IMG/VR virus record: IMGVR_UViG_3300032242_001271
Span: 1-60,918 of that record
Length of the DNA: 60,918 bases
Reading direction: 5' to 3' (one strand)
Origin: a virus
Shown: piece after piece, positions 30,493 to 38,600 of the stretch
Layout of the letters: each line of letters begins with the position of its first letter
Position numbering within the stretch: position 1 is the first letter of the stretch
The notes under the pieces: model-generated
Seen by the model: only the letters and a program-made list of their open reading frames with translations
Told to the model about the DNA's origin: nothing
Databases searched by the model: none
Program-made: the position numbers and the translations under genes

Positions 30493-31696
30493 AAATTTCC
30501 TTCCATTCACCTGAGTCAAGATTCCAACGAAGATAGAACGCAAAAGGCGCACACCTTCTAGTTTTACGAGTTACAACCTGAAAAATATCACTGCCCATAG
30601 ACCTATGAACAGCAAGAACCATATCTGCATCATATGAAAGCTGCTTACTCCAAGCAATTTCGCTAAGTTCTGGTGGACGTTCATCGTGTCCATCATCCAT
30701 AGTGACGCCGGAAACATCAATGACAGGAACCCTGTTCCTGACAGCAATTCTCTTGAAAGCCTTAGAAAGATTCTTTGCACGTTCAGTTTCTGATCCACCC
30801 TTATTGGCATCATCAAAAAGAGTATGATAATCAAGAATCACAAGATCAGGCTTATATTGCTCAATCTTAGATTGAACAAAGTGTTGATCAGCAGTCTCAA
30901 TTCCATCTGAAGTAACAAGATGAATCGGAGGCTTACCGTCGAACATTTCCTTGGCCCAACCTTCATAATCATTCATATCAATACCCTTGCCATTAGTAAG
31001 CTGAGTATTAGTAAATACCTGTCCAGCATTAAGGATAGTATCCATGCGAAATTCTTCTTGAAGTCTATCCATCTCAAGCGAGATGATCAGAGGAACATAA
31101 CCAGCACGCCAAGCATTAGCAGCCATAAGGCGTGTCAATGCAGACTTACCGACACCAGTCCATCCAATAACGACAACAAAGTCGCCGGGTTGAAAGCCAC
31201 CGAAATGGGCATCAATAACCTTGATACCACTAGTGACACCAACAATACGATGATCAGGATTTTCGATACGATCCTTGAGGATAGATGCTCTCTCAGTATA
31301 ATCAGCAATATTCGAGTCCTTAAGCCTGCCGGATTCACGAATAAGTTGTGCTGATTCATTCTGCATAAGAGTAAGAATCTTCGCAGGATCTTCGCCAGAC
31401 TTAAGCGCCTCAGAAGCCTTAAATAAAGCAGTGCGAACACCACGATTAAGACTCTGCTTCTTAGCATCATCAATATAGAATTGAACTGGAGACTCGGCAG
31501 TATAGAAATGAAAGTCCTTAAAGTTAGTCTTAATGACATCCTTAGAAGGTGACTGTCCATATTCCGTATTAAACTGAACAATAAAGTTCCATACATCAGA
31601 GTACTCTGAGAATACATAATCAACATTCTGATCAATACAGGGAGTCAAATCCCCGGTATTGAGAATGCTATTCAATAGATTAAGCTCATAGTTCAT
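30470..31696 (-). CDS. DnaB-like replicative helicase
   Basis: 408 residues. An N-terminal helical part, then the RecA-like motor with Walker A at 178-185 (GWTGVGKS), Walker B at about 285-290 (LVILDY) and a conserved WSKQLSYDADMVLAVHRS arginine-finger region. It unwinds DNA ahead of the fork as a hexamer. Located upstream of the primase, giving a phage helicase-primase pair. Overlaps the 31686 gene by 11 nt. Confidence 0.88.
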   Translation of the reverse strand: MNYELNLLNSILNTGDLTPCIDQNVDYVFSEYSDVWNFIVQFNTEYGQSPSKDVIKTNFKDFHFYTAESPVQFYIDDAKKQSLNRGVRTALFKASEALKSGEDPAKILTLMQNESAQLIRESGRLKDSNIADYTERASILKDRIENPDHRIVGVTSGIKVIDAHFGGFQPGDFVVVIGWTGVGKSALTRLMAANAWRAGYVPLIISLEMDRLQEEFRMDTILNAGQVFTNTQLTNGKGIDMNDYEGWAKEMFDGKPPIHLVTSDGIETADQHFVQSKIEQYKPDLVILDYHTLFDDANKGGSETERAKNLSKAFKRIAVRNRVPVIDVSGVTMDDGHDERPPELSEIAWSKQLSYDADMVLAVHRSMGSDIFQVVTRKTRRCAPFAFYLRWNLDSGEWKEIYEHEAME

Positions 31697-32009
31697 CGAA
31701 AATACGCATCCTTTCCTCAGTCTCTTTCACAAGTTTATTAAATTCTTGCTTAGACTTTTGACGATCAACAATCTTCTCCCGAATCTTACTTGACTCCATA
31801 GCAAAGTCATATACAAGAATTGGGTCAGGACTGCTTTTCACAAAATCGACAATACAATCTTCGAGAATTTGAAAAGTAAAGTATTTATTATAGTAGTTGA
31901 GCAGACTCTCAAGAATCTTATCTTGACGAGGCTCAGGGATGAATAGTTTTGCGTGTTCTTCGCACGACTTCTGAAATATAAGTAGAACTGTCTCTGAAGT
32001 TTCCTTCAT
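31686..32009 (-). CDS. Hypothetical helical protein, possible helicase loader
   Basis: 107 residues starting MKETSETVLL, after GAGGGTGG. Helical (LLIFQKSCEEHAKLFI, VDFVKSSPDPILVYDFAM, REKIVDRQKSKQEFNKLVKE). Directly upstream of the helicase; phage helicase loaders are often small helical proteins in this place, so it is a loader candidate by position only. It overlaps the WhiB-like gene by 77 nt. Confidence 0.6.
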   Translation of the reverse strand: MKETSETVLLIFQKSCEEHAKLFIPEPRQDKILESLLNYYNKYFTFQILEDCIVDFVKSSPDPILVYDFAMESSKIREKIVDRQKSKQEFNKLVKETEERMRIFDEL

Positions 32010-32244
32010 GACTATTGTCCACCCTCTTCCATTGCAATAAGAGCCTGTCATACTTTGACAGACCAGCGGATATAAATGTACCGTCAGATTCGGCGTTTGA
32101 AATAATGCACTCTACCTGAACTTCGCATTGATCGCAAATCGACTTTGACTCACTTACATCATCAATATGAAAAGATGTAAATTTCTTATCAAACTTGCAA
32201 AGAGCTTTTCTAGTCCAATGTATATTAGCAAGATTTCTGGCCAT
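31933..32244 (-). CDS. WhiB-like iron-sulfur protein (divergent)
   Basis: 103 residues. One cysteine at 16 and CDQCEVQVEC (CxxCx5C) at 37-46 reproduce the WhiB cluster ligands; DGTFISAGLS stands where WhiB proteins carry GVWGG, so the turn is altered. A basic C-terminal arm (RRTRKTIHP) may bind DNA. It is a second WhiB-type protein in this genome, here placed between the helicase operon and a MerR-like regulator, suggesting control of the replication or late switch. Confidence 0.75.
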   Translation of the reverse strand: MARNLANIHWTRKALCKFDKKFTSFHIDDVSESKSICDQCEVQVECIISNAESDGTFISAGLSKYDRLLLQWKRVDNSHEGNFRDSSTYISEVVRRTRKTIHP

Positions 32245-32252
32245 AAATAATA

Positions 32253-32480
32253 TTAGCCTTCAGCCAAGCCACGATCAGCTTCAAGAAGTTGCTCTTCAAT
32301 CTGAGCTTGAATCTCAGTCCAAAGATCCTTCCAAACCTCCTGCTTATCAGCAAAAGGCTCAACATCAATTCTGGCACCAGCATCAATACGAAGACTCTCA
32401 TAATTTCCAAGATTCTTTGTGATGCCCACTGAACACCAGATCGAGTTATTATTATCCTTTGTAGGATTTAAATTAGCCAT
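32253..32480 (-). CDS. Hypothetical small protein
   Basis: 75 residues starting MANLNPTKDNNNSIWCSV. The block WCSVGITKNLGNYESLRIDA looks like a conserved phage protein motif with a beta strand followed by a basic/aromatic turn, and the end is an acidic helix. No function known to me. Lies next to the MerR-like regulator with an 8-nt overlap. Confidence 0.6.
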   Translation of the reverse strand: MANLNPTKDNNNSIWCSVGITKNLGNYESLRIDAGARIDVEPFADKQEVWKDLWTEIQAQIEEQLLEADRGLAEG

Positions 32481-32934
32481 TACTTTCCTTTATATATCTA
32501 GAATCAAGAATTTTCTTGATTTCTTTTTTATTTATACCAGCTAAATTAGTTACTGCAGGTCTACCCACAGGCTTCCTTCTATCAAAGAACTCAATTAATT
32601 CTTCAACATTACTAGAAGTATACACCCTCGTAAGCCGACTATTGCCAAAACCAAGAGATATTCTCCTAATTTCCGAAATAAGTCCTGACTGCTCATACTT
32701 GCGGAGTGTAGCAGGCTTCTTCCCCAACATCCTCGCGACCTCCCCAATCCGGTATGCTGGAGCCAGAATTGCTGGGGCGGTAGCATAGTCGATCGCTTGG
32801 TTGCTATGAGAGTGGTAATTATGAACTATGACACTATTACGCATCCAGTTTATCTTTACCACCCTCACAACATCACCACTAGGAAGAAAGTATAGCTTTC
32901 CAGTTTTTATCTTAGAAAACTTAGATTCACTCAT
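32473..32934 (-). CDS. MerR-like winged-helix DNA-binding protein
   Basis: 153 residues. An N-terminal beta domain (LYFLPSGDVVRVVKINW) is followed by AYRIGEVARMLGKKPATLRK and YEQSGLI, the first HTH-wing unit of MerR regulators (I-G-E-V-A-x-x-L-G...L-R-x-Y-E-x-x-G-L). The rest has RLTRVYTSSNVEEL and a basic C-terminus (KPVGRPAVTNLAGINKKEI). Likely a transcription factor; the N-terminal domain is unusual for the family. ATGA overlap with the zinc-ribbon gene upstream. Confidence 0.75.
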   Translation of the reverse strand: MSESKFSKIKTGKLYFLPSGDVVRVVKINWMRNSVIVHNYHSHSNQAIDYATAPAILAPAYRIGEVARMLGKKPATLRKYEQSGLISEIRRISLGFGNSRLTRVYTSSNVEELIEFFDRRKPVGRPAVTNLAGINKKEIKKILDSRYIKESNG

Positions 32935-33107
32935 TTTTTCTTAACTGCTGAATCAAGTTTCTTTTTAAAAACTGCCCATTCTTTAGCCTTTATATAGGCT
33001 TTATGAGAACACTGATAGCACCCTATTTGGACTATCTTATTGTTATCCTCATCATAGTAGACTTCTTCTTCATGAAGAAATCCCCCACATTTTTTGCATT
33101 TAAGCAT
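32931..33107 (-). CDS. Small zinc-ribbon protein
   Basis: 58 codons, ATG CTT AAA to TGA. MLKCKKCGGFLHEEE and IGCYQCSHKAYI give CxxC...CxxC, a rubredoxin-like zinc ribbon, with a basic helical tail (KAKEWAVFKKKLDSAVKKK). The start overlaps the holin stop by 8 nt and the stop overlaps the next ATG (ATGA). Probably an RNA- or DNA-binding or regulator-partner protein. Confidence 0.75.
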   Translation of the reverse strand: MLKCKKCGGFLHEEEVYYDEDNNKIVQIGCYQCSHKAYIKAKEWAVFKKKLDSAVKKK

Positions 33108-33423
33108 TCGGCGTCACCGCCTTGCCTGCACCTACACCTACATTCTCAAGCTTAGCATTCAATGCTGTGCCACCAAAGTACTGGCCATAAAAAACTTGAG
33201 CTACAGTGAAGATAACTGCAAGATTTGCTACAAGAACCTTCCAATCCGAAAGATTCACACCCTTGTCAACAACTGTAATTCCTACAGCAACAAGGATAGA
33301 AGTTCCAAGAGCGACTGCCTGCTTAACCTTCATTGACCAAGTTACATTCTTGAGAAATGAGACAAGGACAGGAACGAAAAGACCAGCGAGTGCTGCTACT
33401 CCAATATTACCCATATTATTCAC
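33100..33423 (-). CDS. Holin-like membrane protein
   Basis: 107 residues with three hydrophobic helices at about 7-25 (GVAALAGLFVPVLVSFLK), 37-56 (AVALGTSILVAVGITVV) and 63-83 (VLVANLAVIFTVAQVFYG), and a short polar C-terminus. This matches a class I-like holin, which would open the membrane at lysis. The Rpf-like enzyme at 12882-13409 is far away; holins and lysins are not always adjacent. GGAGGTG lies upstream. Confidence 0.65.
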   Translation of the reverse strand: MNNMGNIGVAALAGLFVPVLVSFLKNVTWSMKVKQAVALGTSILVAVGITVVDKGVNLSDWKVLVANLAVIFTVAQVFYGQYFGGTALNAKLENVGVGAGKAVTPNA

Positions 33424-33427
33424 CTCC

Positions 33428-34666
33428 TTAGATTATTTCTAAATCACGATAAGGTCTATCAGTATCGTCAATGACGAACGTGAGAGTACCCGGACGAGAA
33501 TCTACGCCCGTCAAATCCTTAAACCATTCACTACCACCATCCATAGCAGGACACTGCATATGAATGCGGTCATTGTCATGTTCAATGATAGAAAAATGAT
33601 GATAGTGGCCTGTAATCAAAATATCAACATAACCAATAGGATTATTCGAGAAATTCTGAGACTTCCACCACTCCTTGATCTTCTTCTGAGGATCAGAACC
33701 GTTGCTGGTAACGTGCCCATGAGTAAAGCCAAGATACTTACCATTAGACTCAACAATCATTGATATTTCATCCTCAGGTAAAGAAAACCTTACATGACCA
33801 TAAGCTTCAGGGTTAGATGAAAGAATCTCCGCAACCATTTCGAATGCAGCAACATCGTCGTTATCTCCGCGAGTTGTGAAAGCCTTACCAGAAGCATTAC
33901 GATTTTCACCGTGATTACCGGGGACAGCAACAACAATTACCTCATTGAACATCTTAGCCCAAGTAGTAATAGCCTTAGTCAAAAGACGACGAAGTACTCT
34001 AATCTGCTGTCTGCGGTTAAGTTCAACAGTAAACGTCTGAGAAGCATAATGTCCTTCGCAGTTCTCAACCATATCACCAATACCAGCAATAACAAGTGTC
34101 TTCATCTTTCTACCCGACTTTTGAAGTTCACGAATACGCTCAGAAACTCCATCAATCATAGTCAGAATACGCTTAATAGTGCCATCAGTGCCATCACCAT
34201 CAGCCTTACCCAACTGCCAGTCAGAAAGACAGACAACAAATGTAGAGTTACCGCCCGTAGTCTTTTCAGACATTGGGCGATGCTTCTTGATAAGGTTGAC
34301 AAGTTCACGATAATCTTCATCACGATACTGAGTATTGCGCTTAGCTCTGACACCGACTTTATATGAGTAAAGTCTCTTAGTCTCGCCTTCGCCAGCATTA
34401 GCATCCCATGAAGAAATCTTTACAGGCTCAATAACCTCATAAAGTTCAGGGTCATAACCAAGTTCAGTGAGAAGTTCATCCCAATCACGAACAGGCTCTG
34501 AGTAAACTTCAGAAGTAACCTGAACCTCTTCGCCATCCCAATCAACGCTAGGCTTAAGAGCCGCGGGAACCTTGACGGAAAGATCCTTCTTCGGAGGAAC
34601 ATATTGCCCCTCATCCATATTAGGAAGATTAAGATTTCCATCTTCCTCAGACTTAAAATGTTTCAT
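33428..34666 (-). CDS. Calcineurin-like metallophosphoesterase
   Basis: 412 residues. The core motifs are LSDWQLG (Asp149), GIGDMVEN (Asp198), VPGNHGENRN (Asn251-His252) and ITGHYHHFS near the end: the metal-binding set of calcineurin-like phosphoesterases. N-terminal 130 residues form a separate acidic region. It resembles phage SbcD/Mre11-type DNA phosphoesterases, but a partner SbcC-like protein is not present, so the substrate is unknown. It has its own extended -10 promoter (34697). Confidence 0.8.
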   Translation of the reverse strand: MKHFKSEEDGNLNLPNMDEGQYVPPKKDLSVKVPAALKPSVDWDGEEVQVTSEVYSEPVRDWDELLTELGYDPELYEVIEPVKISSWDANAGEGETKRLYSYKVGVRAKRNTQYRDEDYRELVNLIKKHRPMSEKTTGGNSTFVVCLSDWQLGKADGDGTDGTIKRILTMIDGVSERIRELQKSGRKMKTLVIAGIGDMVENCEGHYASQTFTVELNRRQQIRVLRRLLTKAITTWAKMFNEVIVVAVPGNHGENRNASGKAFTTRGDNDDVAAFEMVAEILSSNPEAYGHVRFSLPEDEISMIVESNGKYLGFTHGHVTSNGSDPQKKIKEWWKSQNFSNNPIGYVDILITGHYHHFSIIEHDNDRIHMQCPAMDGGSEWFKDLTGVDSRPGTLTFVIDDTDRPYRDLEII

Positions 34667-35121
34667 TTATTTTCGCCTTCCAAGTGCGTAGCATCTAGTA
34701 TATCAGAAGAGTCCGGATTTTTTACAAACTTTCCGTTATTTCCTCTTTTTCTTGTTTTTGCTGCTTTTCTAGATCTCTCGCCGGTTTTTTGTCTACGCTC
34801 CTTGTCATACTTTTTTCCTTCACGATGGATAGAACTATGTTCTGGAACAGTAGTGAGATAGAAATTCTCCCAACGATTATCGATCTTTATTTCATTAATA
34901 TGATGAACAGTCTCCCAAGGTTGCAAAAATCTTCCCAAGATAGACTCCGCAACAAGACGATGTTCATATACATACCCAGCATTGCTATAAGGGTGCTTGG
35001 GCATCAATACTCTAATATATCCCTTATCATCAATATAACGTCCACCATTAAAATTTGGATTTCTACTTCCAATATTTTCTTTAGTCCAAGTTACATTATT
35101 GCGTCTAGAAGCAAGGCTCAT
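34663..35121 (-). CDS. HNH homing endonuclease
   Basis: 152 residues. GSRNPNFNGG is the NUMOD3-like N-terminal motif; YVYEHRLVAE, TVHHINEIKIDN and TVPEHSSIHR give the H-x-H...N...H catalytic set of HNH (HNH_3-type) enzymes. C-terminal basic DNA-binding region (KYDKERRQKTGERSRKAAKT). A free-standing mobile gene inserted between a tail gene and the phosphoesterase gene. Overlaps both by 4 nt. Confidence 0.85.
   Translation of the reverse strand: MSLASRRNNVTWTKENIGSRNPNFNGGRYIDDKGYIRVLMPKHPYSNAGYVYEHRLVAESILGRFLQPWETVHHINEIKIDNRWENFYLTTVPEHSSIHREGKKYDKERRQKTGERSRKAAKTRKRGNNGKFVKNPDSSDILDATHLEGENK
34697..34705 (-). promoter_or_regulatory. Extended -10 promoter inside the HNH gene
   Basis: TGATATACT followed by AGATG on the minus strand, about 30 bases before the phosphoesterase ATG at 34666. 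Same longer word as the promoter at 13666. Confidence 0.55.
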
Positions 35122-35648
35122 ACTGCTCCAGTAAATATACCTTCATCTCTAACAATAAGTTCACATCTACTTGATCGACCAATTTGGATAGAACTAGCAG
35201 CATTATTTGATACAAATTGAGCAGAAACTGTATGAGATCCGGCAGTCAATGCTGTAGTAGGAAACCAAGTATATACGATAGAAGGCTCATAGGAGCCTAC
35301 AGGAAGAACTGTAGAAGAAATGTCTGAGATAGGGACTGCATCAATAAGCAGTCCAAATCTAAGTTCAACTTGAGTAGAAGGTGAGTACAGACCTCCAGAC
35401 TGGAACTCAAAGCTAATAGCCCTTCCTGATTCTACAGTAAAAGAAATATTATTAAGACCAGAAACATCTTGCATAATACCTGTTGGATTTGAGTAAGTAG
35501 ATCCTGACACAGATCTCCAAGCAATAATACCTCTCGGCGCAGGCTCTGCTAGCTGTCTAACATAATCTTCATTAAGCATCATAGCATTAAGACGCTGGTA
35601 ATCTACAGGGACACCAAGACCCCACTGAACAAATTTAAATTCTGACAT
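35118..35648 (-). CDS. Minor tail protein
   Basis: 176 residues. N-terminal FVQWGLGVPVDYQRLNAMML then ARGIIAWRSVSG, followed by a beta-sandwich-like body (ISFTVESGRAISFEFQ, AGSHTVSAQFVSN). This organisation is common in small actinophage tail or adhesin proteins. It follows the large distal tail protein and has a candidate promoter (TGGTACAAT at 35680). A structural role in the tail tip is probable. Confidence 0.65.
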   Translation of the reverse strand: MSEFKFVQWGLGVPVDYQRLNAMMLNEDYVRQLAEPAPRGIIAWRSVSGSTYSNPTGIMQDVSGLNNISFTVESGRAISFEFQSGGLYSPSTQVELRFGLLIDAVPISDISSTVLPVGSYEPSIVYTWFPTTALTAGSHTVSAQFVSNNAASSIQIGRSSRCELIVRDEGIFTGAV

Positions 35649-35657
35649 AAAGACTCC

Positions 35658-38600
35658 TTAGAAACCCGAAGGGAAATATATTGTACCACTATTAGTTGTA
35701 GACGGAACATAAGATCCGGAACCGAAAACAAATTTTGGAGGACTTATTGTATCAGTATAAGCCTTCAGTGATAAAGACTGCTTGATTGATCCATCATAAT
35801 CAATATCATTTTGAGTAATCCAATATTTTTCATTAGATATACCTAAATCTGAAAAATTATCTATAGTAATAAGATCTCCAAGTTGAAGGTGAGGAACGCC
35901 GAGTACTTCAATATTCAATATCCTAACAGGTTCAGTGTAGTAGCCAATTACAAAATCTGCAACTAACTGAGCATAGTTTTTATTTTGAATATAACTACTA
36001 TCTATTTTCAATTCTTTAATACCATATCTTCTAACATTTGAATTAATAGATCTAGAAATATTAGTAATAAGTTCTGAGCTTTGATTTGAACCAATAATAT
36101 CTCCGGCAATTTCGAATAATTGATTAATTTTTTCTAAATCTGTACCTTGTAATATTACATAAGTTCCAGCAGTAGAAGAAGCATTTGCAGATACAACTAT
36201 ATCTGTATAGTAACTATTACTATAAAAAAGATCTATATCTACATTTGTATTAGTAATAAATGGATATTTGACACTAACAGCTGGAGAGCTAGAATAAATC
36301 ATATTATAATATCTAGCTTCTCTAGCCAAAGTTCCGTTTTTATGCCAGACAATATCTGTTCCAAATTGTCCTCGTTCAATATCATTTAAATTATTACCAT
36401 CAAAAGATTTATATTTAATAATTTCATTATCAATTTTTACATAACCAGATCCAAGCCAAAAAATATCATCACTACCACTCAAAGAATTTTTTAAATTTAA
36501 AGATATAGAAGATGAATATGGCGAAACATCTTGAGTGATAGTTGAAACAACTAAAGAAGCTCCGCTTGGAGCAGACCAAAGAGCAGTAGTATTATTCACC
36601 TTAACTTCAGTTTTATTTACAGGCACTGTTACTTTATTACTTTGAATTTCAACATTAAATTTTCCATTTAAAATATCTGTTGAATCAGAAAAATTATATT
36701 GACTATTTTGATATCTATTAAACTTACTATCATGTAATAAATTTCTATATTCATAATTAAAAATACCATATTCATCAAAATAAAACATACCAAGATCAGC
36801 TGTTGCAATCGCAAGCATGGCATCCCAATAAGTTTGCTTAGCAGCATAAATATATTTAAATGTTGGTAATGTAACTAAAGAAGATGATATATAATGAGCA
36901 GCAATTCGATCATCAGTTAAAGCATAATTATAAAAAGATATATTGCTTATATATCCATTATAATCAAATAAAGAAAAACTATTTATAAGACCAGTTGTAG
37001 TTGTAAAAGGTATAATAGATACAGAGGGAGACATTGTAGAAACTAAAATTCCATCAATATATAAATTATAAATATTAGAAGAACCACCAATTTTTTTAAT
37101 ATCAATAAGATGAGGAATAGCTCTATCAAGCCAATTTGAGTTTATAGTATGAATAGTATTAGTAGTATCATAAAAACTCCAATAATATTTTACTTGAGTA
37201 CTTGTACATTCATACTGCAAAATATAATTTGAATTTCTAGATGATGAATTAGTTGATCTTGCTATATCATTCTTTACGCCGGATGAAGTATCATAACTTG
37301 GATCAACAAAATGAAATAATTCTGTGGACCAACTATTAGATCCAGTATCAATTGGACGAAATTCATTTCCCGATGAATTAATACTAAATACAGCATAAGG
37401 ATCTACTGTACCCGGATTTGTATTACCAACTTTATATGAACCTTCTTTATATGACGGCTCAAAAGTTGACAATATATTTTGATAATTAGGTCTATTAGCA
37501 TCATCTTGAACATCAATAATTTCAGAATAAATCAAACTTTTGTTAGTAACACCAACAATACTAGATGAACTAAATTTAGTAGAAGAATATATATCCTGCA
37601 TATATACATATCCACATTGATCTTGAAATTTACCTGAATTAGAAGATAAATAACTAGAAGTTTCATTTAATTGCATATAAACATACGGATCATCGCTTAA
37701 AATAGAATTTTCATATTTATCATTAAAAACAATTTTTCTTCTAGGAAAACCCGCAAGAAGAAGCATATCCATAATGCCACGTCCCGCAGTAATTTCTTGA
37801 CCTATATAACCGTTTAAAGTTTTTTCTTGAAGATATTTAGAATAATCTCGAAAATTAACATCAACTGTCATATTTGAATTGTTAAAAGACCATGTATCAG
37901 CATACATTTCTTGAGCAAGAACTATTTCTTCATTAGTTCCATATTCCGGGAGTTCATAATCTAACGATATAAAAAATGGGACATCTGGAGTAGCATAATT
38001 ACCATATAGAGTATCGCCAAAAATATTGAAATCTTTATTGGAATTATCTAATACAAGAGATCCATTATTAGCTGATGTAGATCCAATCGGTAATGATGCA
38101 TCAAAATTCTCTCTTACCTTAGAGACTTTATAAGAAACTACATAGTCACTTAAATCGACTTCCCAAATAGGATTGATAGTATAAATTCTTGCATAATCAT
38201 TAGGATATACTGTAGTCATTGGAATTATTCTTACACTTTTAATAATATATGTATCATCTAAATTAATATAAATATAAGAAGATCCAGCGAAACTAATTCC
38301 TACTCCCTCTATAGTAGTATTATCTGATTTAGTAATAATATAATCAATTGTATTTATTGCACTATTAAGATATCCTGTTGTAATTAAAATTTTATTACAT
38401 TTTTGATTATCAAAATCAATTTCTACATAGTCATGATAATTAAATGTCTTATCATTTTGTGATTGAACTCTAGACATCCATCCATAATTATCTTCAAAGT
38501 TTTTATCTAACTCAGTAGTAACATTTGCTTTCATACGAAAAATATCACTATTAGCACTCATGCAGTAAATATCATTATTAGCTTTGATAATATTACCATG

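Noticed and set aside
31686-32051. Longer start for the pre-helicase gene
   Set aside because: The frame upstream of 32009 lies inside the WhiB-like gene and lacks a ribosome binding site; GAGGGTGG precedes the chosen ATG.
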